The notes beneath the pieces were generated by a model that saw only the letters and a list, made by a program, of their open reading frames with translations, had not been told where the DNA came from and searched no databases. Of a stretch of 64,000 nt of DNA, positions 50,271 to 62,020 are shown piece by piece (within the stretch, counting starts at the first letter, position 1; every line of letters begins with the position of its first letter). The position numbers were made by a program, and so were the translations under genes. The stretch is from the NCBI RefSeq assembly GCF_051014685.1, contig NW_027479474.1, forward strand, positions 52,175 to 116,174, read 5' to 3'. The stretch comes from Ptiloglossa arizonensis. Its lineage: Eukaryota; Arthropoda; Insecta; Hymenoptera; Colletidae.

Positions 50271-53200
50271 TTGAAGCAAAGAAATGGTTGAGAAGGCAAA
50301 CAATTTTTCGCAATTCTGCTGCTCCAAACGCTTAACCAGAATGGCCTAGGGAAAAAATACACATACCGTTGTAATCGGGCGAGTTTCTACTTTCAGACGC
50401 AACAGGCATTTTTGGGTTAGGTCAATCCGTTCGCGAGATATGGGAGTTTGAAGCAAAGAAATGGTTGAGAAGGCAAAAAATTTTTCGCAATTCTGCTGCT
50501 CCAAACGCTTAACCAGAATGGCCTAGGGAAAAAATACACATACCGTTGTAATCGGGCGAGTTTCTACTTTCAGATGCAATAGGAATTTTTGGGTTAGGTC
50601 AATCCGTTCGCGAGATATGGGAGTTTGAATCCAAGAAATGGTTGAGAAGGCAAAAAATTTTTCGCAATTCTGCTGCTCCAAACGCTTAACCAGAATGGCC
50701 TAGGGAAAAAATACACATACCGTTGTAATCGGGCGAGTTTCTACTTTCAGACGCAACAGGCATTTTTGGGTTAGGTCAATCCGTTCGCGAGATATGGGAG
50801 TTTGAAGCCAAGAAATAGTTGAGAAGGCAAAAAATTTTTCGCAATTCTGCTGCTCCAAACGCTTAACCAGAGTGGCCTAGGGAAAAAATACACATACCGT
50901 TGTAATCGGGCGAGTTTCTACTTTCAGATGCAATAGGAATTTTTGGGTTAGGTCAATCCGTTCGCGAGATATGGGAGTTTGAAGCCAAGAAATGGTTGAG
51001 AAGGCAAAAAATTTTTCGCAATTCTGCTGCTCCAAACGCTTAACCAGAATGGCCTAGGGAAAAAATACACATACCGTTGTAATCGGGCGAGTTTCTACTT
51101 TCAGACGCAACAGGCATTTTTGGGTTAGGCCAATCCGTTCGCGAGATATGGGAGTTTGAAGCAAAGAAATGGTTGAGAAGGCAAAAAATTTTTCGCAATT
51201 CTGCTGCTCCAAACGCTTAACCAGAATGGCCTAGGGAAAAAATACACATACCGTTGTAATCGGGCGAGTTTCTACTTTCAGATGCAATAGGAATTTTTGG
51301 GTTAGGTCAATCCGTTCGCGAGATATGGGAGTTTGAATCCAAGAAATGGTTGAGAAGGCAAAAAATTTTTCGCAATTCTGCTGCTCCAAACGCTTAACCA
51401 GAATGGCCTAGGGAAAAAATACACATACCGTTGTAATCGGGCGAGTTTCTACTTTCAGACGCAACAGGCATTTTTGGGTTAGGTCAATCCGTTCGCGAGA
51501 TATGGGAGTTTGAAGCCAAGAAATAGTTGAGAAGGCAAAAAATTTTTCGCAATTCTGCTGCTCCAAACGCTTAACCAGAATGGCCTAGGGAAAAAATACA
51601 CATACCGTTGTAATCGGGCGAGATTCGACTTTCAGATGCAATAGGAATTTTTGGGTTAGGTCAATCCGTTCGCGAGATATGGGAGTTTGAAGCCAAGAAA
51701 TGGTTGAGAGGGCAAAAAATTTTTCGCAATTCTGCTGCTCCAAACGCTTAACCAGAATGGCCTAGGGAAAAAATACACATACCGTTGTAATCGGGCGAGT
51801 TTCTACTTTCAGATGCAATAGGAATTTTTGGGTTAGGTCAATCCGTTCGCGAGATATGGGAGTTTGAAGCCAAGAAATGGTTGAGAAGGCAGAAAATTTT
51901 TCGCAATTCTGCTGCTCCAAACGCTTAACCAGAATGGCCGAGGGAAAAAATACACATACCGCTGTAATCGGGCGAGTTTCTACTTTCAGATGCAATAGGA
52001 ATTTTTGGGTTAGGTCAATCCGTTCGCGAGATATGGGAGTTTGAATCCAAGAAATGGTTGAGAAGGCAAAAAATTTTTCGCAATTCTGCTGCTCCAAACG
52101 CTTAACCAGAATGGCCTAGGGAAAAAATACACATACCGTTGTAATCGGGCGAGTTTCTACTTTCAGACGCAACAGGCATTTTTGGGTTAGGTCAATCCGT
52201 TCGCGAGATATGGGAGTTTGAAGCCAAGAAATAGTTGAGAAGGCAAAAAATTTTTCGCAATTCTGCTGCTCCAAACGCTTAACCAGAGTGGCCTAGGGAA
52301 AAAATACACATACCGTTGTAATCGGGCGAGTTTCTACTTTCAGATGCAATAGGAATTTTTGGGTTAGGTCAATCCGTTCGCGAGATATGGGAGTTTGAAG
52401 CCAAGAAATGGTTGAGAAGGCAAAAAATTTTTCGCAATTCTGCTGCTCCAAACGCTTAACCAGAATGGCCTAGGGAAAAAATACACATACCGTTGTAATC
52501 GGGCGAGTTTCTACTTTCAGACGCAACAGGCATTTTTGGGTTAGGTCAATCCGTTCGTGAGATATGGGAGTTTGAAGCAAAGAAATGGTTGAGAAGGCAA
52601 AAAATTTTTCGCAATTCTGCTGCTCCAAACGCTTAACCAGAATGGCCTAGGGAAAAAATACACATACCGTTGTAATCGGGCGAGTTTCTACTTTCAGATG
52701 CAATAGGAATTTTTGGGTTAGGTCAATCCGTTCGCGAGATATGGGAGTTTGAATCCAAGAAATGGTTGAGAAGGCAAAAAATTTTTCGCAATTCTGCTGC
52801 TCCAAACGCTTAACCAGAATGGCCTAGGGAAAAAATACACATACCGTTGTAATCGGGCGAGTTTCTACTTTCAGACGCAACAGGCATTTTTGGGTTAGGT
52901 CAATCCGTTCGCGAGATATGGGAGTTTGAAGCCAAGAAATAGTTGAGAAGGCAAAAAATTTTTCGCAATTCTGCTGCTCCAAACGCTTAACCAGAGTGGC
53001 CTAGGGAAAAAATACACATACCGTTGTAATCGGGCGAGTTTCTACTTTCAGATGCAATAGGAATTTTTGGGTTAGGTCAATCCGTTCGCGAGATATGGGA
53101 GTTTGAAGCCAAGAAATGGTTGAGAAGGCAAAAAATTTTTCGCAATTCTGCTGCTCCAAACGCTTAACCAGAATGGCCTAGGGAAAAAATACACATACCG

Positions 53201-54590
53201 TTGTAATCGGGCGAGTTTCTACTTTCAGATGCAATAGGAATTTTTGGGTTAGGTCAATCCGTTCGCGAGATATGGGAGTTTGAAGCCAAGAAATGGTTGA
53301 GAAGGCAGAAAATTTTTCGCAATTCTGCTGCTCCAAACGCTTAACCAGAATGGCCGAGGGAAAAAATACACATACCGCTGTAATCGGGCGAGTTTCTACT
53401 TTCAGATGCAATAGGAATTTTTGGGTTAGGTCAATCCGTTCGCGAGATATGGGAGTTTGAATCCAAGAAATGGTTGAGAAGGCAAAAAATTTTTCGCAAT
53501 TCTGCTGCTCCAAACGCTTAACCAGAATGGCCTAGGGAAAAAATACACATACCGTTGTAATCGGGCGAGTTTCTACTTTCAGACGCAACAGGCATTTTTG
53601 GGTTAGGTCAATCCGTTCGCGAGATATGGGAGTTTGAAGCCAAGAAATAGTTGAGAAGGCAAAAAATTTTTCGCAATTCTGCTGCTCCAAACGCTTAACC
53701 AGAGTGGCCTAGGGAAAAAATACACATACCGTTGTAATCGGGCGAGTTTCTACTTTCAGATGCAATAGGAATTTTTGGGTTAGGTCAATCCGTTCGCGAG
53801 ATATGGGAGTTTGAAGCCAAGAAATGGTTGAGAAGGCAAAAAATTTTTCGCAATTCTGCTGCTCCAAACGCTTAACCAGAATGGCCTAGGGAAAAAATAC
53901 ACATACCGTTGTAATCGGGCGAGTTTCTACTTTCAGACGCAACAGGCATTTTTGGGTTAGGTCAATCCGTTCGCGAGATATGGGAGTTTGAAGCAAAGAA
54001 ATGGTTGAGAAGGCAAAAAATTTTTCGCAATTCTGCTGCTCCAAACGCTTAACCAGAATGGCCTAGGGAAAAAATACACATACCGTTGTAATCGGGCGAG
54101 TTTCTACTTTCAGATGCAATAGGAATTTTTGGGTTAGGTCAATCCGTTCGCGAGATATGGGAGTTTGAATCCAAGAAATGGTTGAGAAGGCAAAAAATTT
54201 TTCGCAATTCTGCTGCTCCAAACGCTTAACCAGAATGGCCTAGGGAAAAAATACACATACCGTTGTAATCGGGCGAGTTTCTACTTTCAGACGCAACAGG
54301 CAATTTTGGGTTAGGTCAATCCGTTCGCGAGATATGGGAGTTTGAAGCCAAGAAATAGTTGAGAAGGCAAAAAATTTTTCGCAATTCTGCTGCTCCAAAC
54401 GCTTAACCAGAATGGCCGAGGGAAAAAATACACATACCGCTGTAATCGGGCGAGTTTCTACTTTCAGATGCAATAGGAATTTTTGGGTTAGGTCAATCCG
54501 TTCGCGAGATATGGGAGTTTGAAGCCAAGAAATAGTTGAGAAGGCAAAAAATTTTTCGCAATTCTGCTGCTCCAAACGCTTAACAAGAAT
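50270..54590 (+). repeat. 4-monomer (708 bp) HOR, six copies
   Basis: The marker TTTGAATCC occurs at 50624, 51332, 52040, 52748, 53456 and 54164, all exactly 708 bp apart. A second marker, AAATAGTTGAG, occurs at 50813, 51521, 52229, 52937, 53645 and 54353 with the same spacing, and once more at 54530. Some units swap one monomer, for example the GCAGAAAAT/GCCGAGGG pair near 51890-51930 and 53305-53355. A 1416-bp double unit is therefore also visible. Confidence 0.93.
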
Positions 54591-54693
54591 GGCCTAGGGA
54601 CAAAATACACATACCGTTGTAATCGGGTGAGTTTCTACTTTCAGATGCAACAGGAATTTTTGGGTTAGGCAATCCGTTCGCGAGATATGGGAG
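54518..54693 (+). repeat. 176-bp monomer at the end of the tetramer HOR
   Basis: GGTCAATCC is reduced to GGCAATCC near 54669, a one-base loss not in a homopolymer. It is the last length variant in the window and restores the starting register. It lies at the junction where the tetramer HOR ends. Confidence 0.88.
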
Positions 54694-57080
54694 TTTGAAG
54701 CTAAGAAATGGTTGAGAAGACAAAAAATTTTTCGCACTTCTGCTGCTCCAAACGCTTAACCAGAATGGCCTAGGGAAAAAATACACATACCGTTGTAATC
54801 GGGCGAGATTCGAACTTCAGATGCAATAGGAATTTTTGGGTTAGGTCAATCCGTTCGCGAGATATGGGGGTTTGAAGCCAAGAAATGGTTGAGAAGGCAA
54901 AAAATTTTTCGCAATTCTGCTGCTCCAAACGCTTAACGAGAATGGCCTAGGGAAAAAATACACATACCGTTGTAATCGGGGGAGTTTCTACTTTCAGATG
55001 CAACAGGAATTTTTGGGTTAGGTCAATCCGTTCGCGAGATATGGGAGTTTGAAGCTAAGAAATGGTTGAGAAGACAACAAATTTTTCGCACTTCTGATGC
55101 TCCAAACGCTTAACCAGAATGACCTAGGGAAAAAATACACATACCGTTGTAATCGGGCGAGATTCGACTTTCAGATGCAATAGGAATTTTTGGGTTAGGT
55201 CAATCCGTTCGCGAGATATGGGAGTTTGAAGCTAAGAAATGGTTGAGAAGACAACAAATTTTTCGCACTTCTGCTGCTCCAAACGCTTAACCAGAATGGT
55301 ATAGGCAAAAAATACACATACCGTTGTAATCGGGCGAGTTTCTACTTTCAGACGCAACAGGAATTTTTGGGTTAGGTCAATCCGTTCGCGAGATATGGGA
55401 GTTTGAAGCCATGAAATGGTTGAGAAGGCAAAAAATTTTTCGCAATTCTGCTGCTCCAAACGCTTAACCAGAGTGGCCTAGGGAAAAAATACACATACCG
55501 CTGTAATCGGGCGAGTTTCTACTTTCAGATGCAATAGGAATTTTTGGGTTAGGTCAATCCGTTCGCGAGATATGGGAGTTTGAAGCCAAGAAATGGTTGA
55601 GAAGGCAAAAAATTTTTCGCAATTCTGCTGCTCCAAACGCTTAACCAGAATGGCCTAGGGAAAAAATACACATACCGTTGTAATCGGGGGAGTTTCTACT
55701 ATCAGATGCAACAGGAATTTCTGGGTTAGGTCAATCCGTTCGCGAGATATGGGAGTTTGAAGCTAAGAAATGGTTGAGAAGACAACAAATTTTTCGCAAT
55801 TCTGCTGCTCCAAACGCTTAACCAGAATGGCCTAGGGAAAAAATACAATTACCGTTGTAACCGGGCGAGATTCGACTTTCAGATGCAATAGGAATTTTTG
55901 GGTTAGGTCAATCCGTTCGCGAGATATGGGAGTTTGAAGCTAAGAAATGGTTGAGAAGACAACAAATTTTTCGCAATTCTGCTGCTCCAAACGCTTAACC
56001 AGAATGGCCTAGGGAAAAAATACACAGACCGTTGTAATCGGGGGAGTTTCTACTTTCAGATGCAACAGGAATTTTTGGGTTAGGTCAATCCGTTCGCGAG
56101 ATATGGGAGTTTGAAGCTAAGAAATGGTTGAGAAGACAACAAATTTTTCGCACTTCTGCTGCTCCAAACGCTTAACCAGAATGGCCTAGGGAAAAAATAC
56201 ACATACCGTTGTAATCGGGCGAGATTCGACTTTCAGATGCAATAGGAATTTTTGGGTTAGGTCAATCCGTTCGCGAGATATGGGAGTTTGAAGCCAAGAA
56301 ATGGTTGAGAAGGCAAAAAATTTTTCGCAATTCTGCTGCTCCAAACGGTTAACCAGAATGGCCTAGGGAGAAAATACACATACCCCTGTAATCGGGCTAG
56401 TTTCTACTTTCAGATGCAATAGGAATTTTTGGGTTAGGTCAATCCGTTCGCGAGGTATGGGAGTTTGAAGCCAAGAAATGGTTGAGAAGGCAAAAAATTT
56501 TTCGCAATTCTGCTGCTCCAAACGCTTAACAAGAATGGCCTAGGGAAAAAATACACATACCGTTGTAATCGGGCGAGTTTCTACTTTCAGATGCAATAGG
56601 AATTTTTGGGTTAGGTCAATCCGTTCGTGAGATATGGCAGTTTGAAGCTAAGAAATGGTTGAGAAGACAACAAATTTTTCGCACTTCTGCTGCTCCAAAC
56701 GCTTAACCAGAATGGTCTAGGGAAAAAATACACATACCGTTGTAATCGGGCGAGTTTCTACTTTCAGATGCAATAGCAATTTTTGGGTTAGGTCAATCCG
56801 TTCGCGAGATATGGGAGTTTGAAGCCAAGAAATGGTTGAGAAGGCAAAAAATTTTTCGCAATTCTGCTGCTCCAAAAGCTTAACCAGATTGGCCTAGGGA
56901 AAAAATACACATACCGCTGTAATCGGGCGAGTTTCTACTTTCAGATGCAATAGGAATTTTTGGGTTAGGTCAATCCGTTCGCGAGATATGGGAGTTTGAA
57001 GCCAAGAAATGGTTGAGAAGGCAAAAAATTTTTCGCAATTCTGCTGCTCCAAACGCTTAACCAGAATGGCCTAGGGAAAA
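54694..57080 (+). repeat. Mixed monomers rich in CGAGATTCGAC
   Basis: Many monomers here have CGAGATTCGAC in place of CGAGTTTCTAC, alternating with GGGGGAG monomers of the GCTAAG/AGACAAC type. The CCCCTG monomer, absent for 107 monomers, returns at 56383. The section from about 55700 prefigures the 11-mer unit that follows. Confidence 0.72.
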
Positions 57081-60000
57081 AATACACAGACCGTTGTAAT
57101 CGGGGGAGTTTCTACTTTCAGATGCAACAGGAATTTTTGGGTTAGGTCAATCCGTTCGCGAGATATGGGAGTTTGAAGCTAAGAAATGGTTGAGAAGACA
57201 ACAAATTTTTCGCACTTCTGCTGCTCCAAACGCTTAACCAGAATGGCCTAGGAAAAAAATACACATACCGTTGTAATCGGGCGAGTTTCTACTTTCAGAC
57301 GCAACAGGAATTTTTGGGTTAGGTCAATCCGTTCGCGAGATATGGGAGTTTGAAGCCAAGAAATGGTTGACAAGGCAAAAAATTTTTCGCAATTCTGCTG
57401 CTCCAAACGTTTAACCAGAATGGCCTAGGGAGAAAATACACATACCCCTGTAATTGGGCTAGTTTCTACTTTCAGATGCAATAGGAATTTTTGGGTTATG
57501 TCAATCCGTTCGCGAGATATGGGAGTTTGAAGCCAAGAAATGGTTGAGAAGGCAAAAAATTTTTCGCAATTCTGCTGCTCCAAACGCTTAACCAGAATGG
57601 CCTAGGGAAAAAATACACATACCGTTGTAATCGGGGGAGTTTCTACTATCAGATGCAACAGGAATTTTTGGGTTAGGTCAATCCGTTCGCGAGATATGGG
57701 AGTTTGAAGCTAAGAAATGGTTGAGAAGACAACAAATTTTTCGCACTTCTGCTGCTCCAAACGCTTAACCAGAATGGCCTAGGGAAAAAATACAAATACC
57801 GTTGTAATCGGGCGAGATTCGACTTTCAGATGCAATAGGAATTTTTGGGTTAGGTCAATCCGTTCGCGAGATATGGGAGTTTGAAGCTAAGAAATGGTTG
57901 AGAAGACAACAAATTTTTCGCAATTCTGCTGCTCCAAACGCTTAACCAGAATGGCCTAGGGAAAAAATACACATACCGTTGTAATCGGGCGAGATTCGAC
58001 TTTCAGATGCAATAGGAATTTTTGGGTTAGGTCAATCGGTTCGCGTGATATGGGAGTTTGAAGCCAAGAAATGGTTGAGAAGGCAAAAAATTTTTCGCAA
58101 TTCTTCTGCTCCAAACGCTTAACCAGAATGGCCTAGGGAAAAAATACACATACCGTTGTAATCGGGGGAGTTTCTACTTTCAGACGCAACAGGAATTTTT
58201 GGGTTAGGACAATCCGTTCGCGAGATATGGGAGTTTGAAGCCAAGAAATGGTTGAGAAGGCAGAAAATTTTTCGCAATTCTGCTGCTCCAAACGCTTAAC
58301 CAGAGTGGCCTAGGGAAAAAATACACATACCGCTGTAATCGGGCGAGTTTCTACTTTCAGATGCAATAGGAATTTTTGGGTTAGGTCAATCCGTTCGCGA
58401 GATATGGGAGTTTGAAGCCAAGAAATGGTTGAGAAGGCAAAAAATTTTTCGCAATTCTGCTGCTCCAAACGCTTAACCAGAATGGCCTAGGGAAAAAATA
58501 CACAGACCGTTGTAATCGGGGGAGTTTCTACTTTCAGATGCAACAGGAATTTTTGGGTTAGGTCAATCCGTTCGCGAGATATGGGAGTTTGAAGCTAAGA
58601 AATGGTTGAGAAGACAACAAATTTTTCGCACTTCTGCTGCTCCAAACGCTTAACCAGAATGGCCTAGGGAAAAAATACACATACCGTTGTAATCGGGCGA
58701 GATTCGACTTTCAGATGCAATAGGAATTTTTGGGTTAGGTCAATCCGTTCGCGAGATATGGGAGTTTGAAGCCAAGAAATGGTTGAGAAGGCAAAAAATT
58801 TTTCGCAATTCTGCTGCTCCAAACGGTTAACCAGAATGGCCTAGGGAGAAAATACACATACCCCTGTAATCGGGCTAGTTTCTACTTTCAGATGCAATAG
58901 GAATTTTTGGTTTAGGTCAATCCGTTCGCGAGATATGGGAGTTTGAAGCCAAGAAACGGTTGAGAAGGCAAAAAATTTTTCGCAATTCTGCTGCTCCAAA
59001 CGCTTAACCAGATTGGCCTAGGGAAAAAATACACAGACCGTTGTAATCGGGGGAGTTTCTACTTTCAGATGCAACAGGAATTTTTGGGTTAGGTCAATCC
59101 GTTCGCGAGATATGGGAGTTTGAAGCTAAGAAATGGTTGAGAAGACAACAAATTTTTCGCACTTCTGCTGCTCCAAACGCTTAACCAGAATGGCCTAGGA
59201 AAAAAATACACATACCGTTGTAATCGGGCGAGTTTCTAATTTCAGACGCAACAGGAATTTTTGGGTTAGGTCAATCCGTTCGCGAGATATGGGAGTTTGA
59301 AGCCAAGAAATGGTTGACAAGGCAAAAAATTTTTCGCAATTCTGCTGCTCCAAACGTTTAACCAGAATGGCCTAGGGAGAAAATACACATACCCCTGTAA
59401 TTGGGCTAGTTTCTACTTTCAGATGCAATAGGAATTTTTGGGTTATGTCAATCCGTTCGCGAGATATGGGAGTTTGAAGCCAAGAAATGGTTGAGAAGGC
59501 AAAAAATTTTTCGCAATTCTGCTGCTCCAAACGCTTAACCAGAATGGCCTAGGGAAAAAATACACATACCGTTGTAATCGGGGGAGTTTCTACTATCAGA
59601 TGCAACAGGAATTTTTGGGTTAGGTCAATCCGTTCGCGAGATATGGGAGTTTGAAGCTAAGAAATGGTTGAGAAGACAACAAATTTTTCGCACTTCTGCT
59701 GCTCCAAACGCTTAACCAGAATGGCCTAGGGAAAAAATACAAATACCGTTGTAATCGGGCGAGATTCGACTTTCAGATGCAATAGGAATTTTTGGGTTAG
59801 GTCAATCCGTTCGCGAGATATGGGAGTTTGAAGCTAAGAAATGGTTGAGAAGACAACAAATTTTTCGCAATTCTGCTGCTCCAAACGCTTAACCAGAATG
59901 GCCTAGGGAAAAAATACACATACCGTTGTAATCGGGCGAGATTCGACTTTCAGATGCAATAGGAATTTTTGGGTTAGGTCAATCGGTTCGCGTGATATGG

Positions 60001-60974
60001 GAGTTTGAAGCCAAGAAATGGTTGAGAAGGCAAAAAATTTTTCGCAATTCTTCTGCTCCAAACGCTTAACCAGAATGGCCTAGGGAAAAAATACACATAC
60101 CGTTGTAATCGGGGGAGTTTCTACTTTCAGACGCAACAGGAATTTTTGGGTTAGGACAATCCGTTCGCGAGATATGGGAGTTTGAAGCCAAGAAATGGTT
60201 GAGAAGGCAGAAAATTTTTCGCAATTCTGCTGCTCCAAACGCTTAACCAGAGTGGCCTAGGGAAAAAATACACATACCGCTGTAATCGGGCGAGTTTCTA
60301 CTTTCAGATGCAATAGGAATTTTTGGGTTAGGTCAATCCGTTCGCGAGATATGGGAGTTTGAAGCCAAGAAATGGTTGAGAAGGCAAAAAATTTTTCGCA
60401 ATTCTGCTGCTCCAAACGCTTAACCAGAATGGCCTAGGGAAAAAATACACAGACCGTTGTAATCGGGGGAGTTTCTACTTTCAGATGCAACAGGAATTTT
60501 TGGGTTAGGTCAATCCGTTCGCGAGATATGGGAGTTTGAAGCTAAGAAATGGTTGAGAAGACAACAAATTTTTCGCACTTCTGCTGCTCCAAACGCTTAA
60601 CCAGAATGGCCTAGGGAAAAAATACACATACCGTTGTAATCGGGCGAGATTCGACTTTCAGATGCAATAGGAATTTTTGGGTTAGGTCAATCCGTTCGCG
60701 AGATATGGGAGTTTGAAGCCAAGAAATGGTTGAGAAGGCAAAAAATTTTTCGCAATTCTGCTGCTCCAAACGGTTAACCAGAATGGCCTAGGGAGAAAAT
60801 ACACATACCCCTGTAATCGGGCTAGTTTCTACTTTCAGATGCAATAGGAATTTTTGGTTTAGGTCAATCCGTTCGCGAGATATGGGAGTTTGAAGCCAAG
60901 AAACGGTTGAGAAGGCAAAAAATTTTTCGCAATTCTGCTGCTCCAAACGCTTAACCAGATTGGCCTAGGGAAAA
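57080..60974 (+). repeat. Second 11-monomer (1947 bp) HOR, two tandem copies
   Basis: Copy 1 is about 57080-59027 and copy 2 about 59027-60974. Markers at the exact 1947-bp offset include CACAGACCG at 57085 and 59032 and again at 58501 and 60448, AATCGGTTCGCGTG at 58034 and 59981, and AAACGGTTGAG at 58954 and 60901. Its monomers differ from those of the 11-mer at 30.3 kb, so the shared length is convergent. Confidence 0.88.
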
Positions 60975-62020
60975 AATACACATACCGCTGTAATCGGGCG
61001 AGTTTCTACTTTCAGATGCAATAGGAATTTTTGGGTTAGGTCAATCCGTTCGCGAGATATGGGAGTTTGAAGCCAAGAAATGGTTGAGAAGGCAAAAAAT
61101 TTTTCGCAATTCTGCTGCTCCAAACGCTTAACCAGAATGGCCTAGGGAAAAAATACACAGACCGTTGTAATCGGGGGAGTTTCTACTTTCAGATGCAACA
61201 GGAATTTTTGGGTTAGGTCAATCCGTTCGCGAGATATGGGAGTTTGAAGCTAAGAAATGGTTGAGAAGACAACAAATTTTTCGCACTTCTGCTGCTCCAA
61301 ACGCTTAACCAGAATGGCCTAGGGAAAAAATACACATACCGTTGTAATCGGGCGAGATTCGACTTTCAGATGCAATAGGAATTTTTGGGTTAGGTCAATC
61401 CGTTCGCGAGATATGGGAGTTTGAAGCCAAGAAATGGTTGAGAAGGCAAAAAATTTTTCGCAATTCTGCTGCTCCAAACGGTTAACCAGAATGGCCTAGG
61501 GAGAAAATACAGATACCCCTGTAATCGGGCTAGTTTCTACTTTCAGATGCAATAGGAATTTTTGGTTTAGGTCAATCCGTTCGCGAGATATGGGAGTTTG
61601 AAGCCAAGAAACGGTTGAGAAGGCAAAAAATTTTTCGCAATTCTGCTGCTCCAAACGCTTAACCAGATTGGCCTAGGGAAAAAATACACATACCGCTGTA
61701 ATCGGGCGAGTTTCTACTTTCAGATGCAATAGGAATTTTTGGGTTAGGTCAATCCGTTCGCGAGATATGGGAGTTTGAAGCCAAGAAATGGTTGAGAAGG
61801 CAAAAAATTTTTCACAATTCTGCTGCTCCAAACGCTTAACCAGAATGGCCTAGGGAAAAAATACACAGACCGTTGTAATCGGGGGAGTTTCTACTTTCAG
61901 ATGCAACAGGAATTTTTGGGTTAGGTCAATCCGTTCGCGAGATATGGGAGTTTGAAGCTAAGAAATGGTTGAGAAGACAACAAATTTTTCGCACTTCTGC
62001 TGCTCCAAACGCTTAACCAG
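60260..62020 (+). repeat. 708-bp tetramer run extending the 11-mer
   Basis: The last four monomers of the 11-mer are repeated at 708-bp spacing. CACAGACCG is at 60448, 61156 and 61864, and AAACGGTTGAG at 60901 and 61609. The order is CACAGACCG/GGGGGAG, CGAGATTCGAC, GGTTAACC/CCCCTG, AAACGGTTGAG. The third copy is partial. The nesting shows that a sub-unit of a HOR was amplified on its own. Confidence 0.85.
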
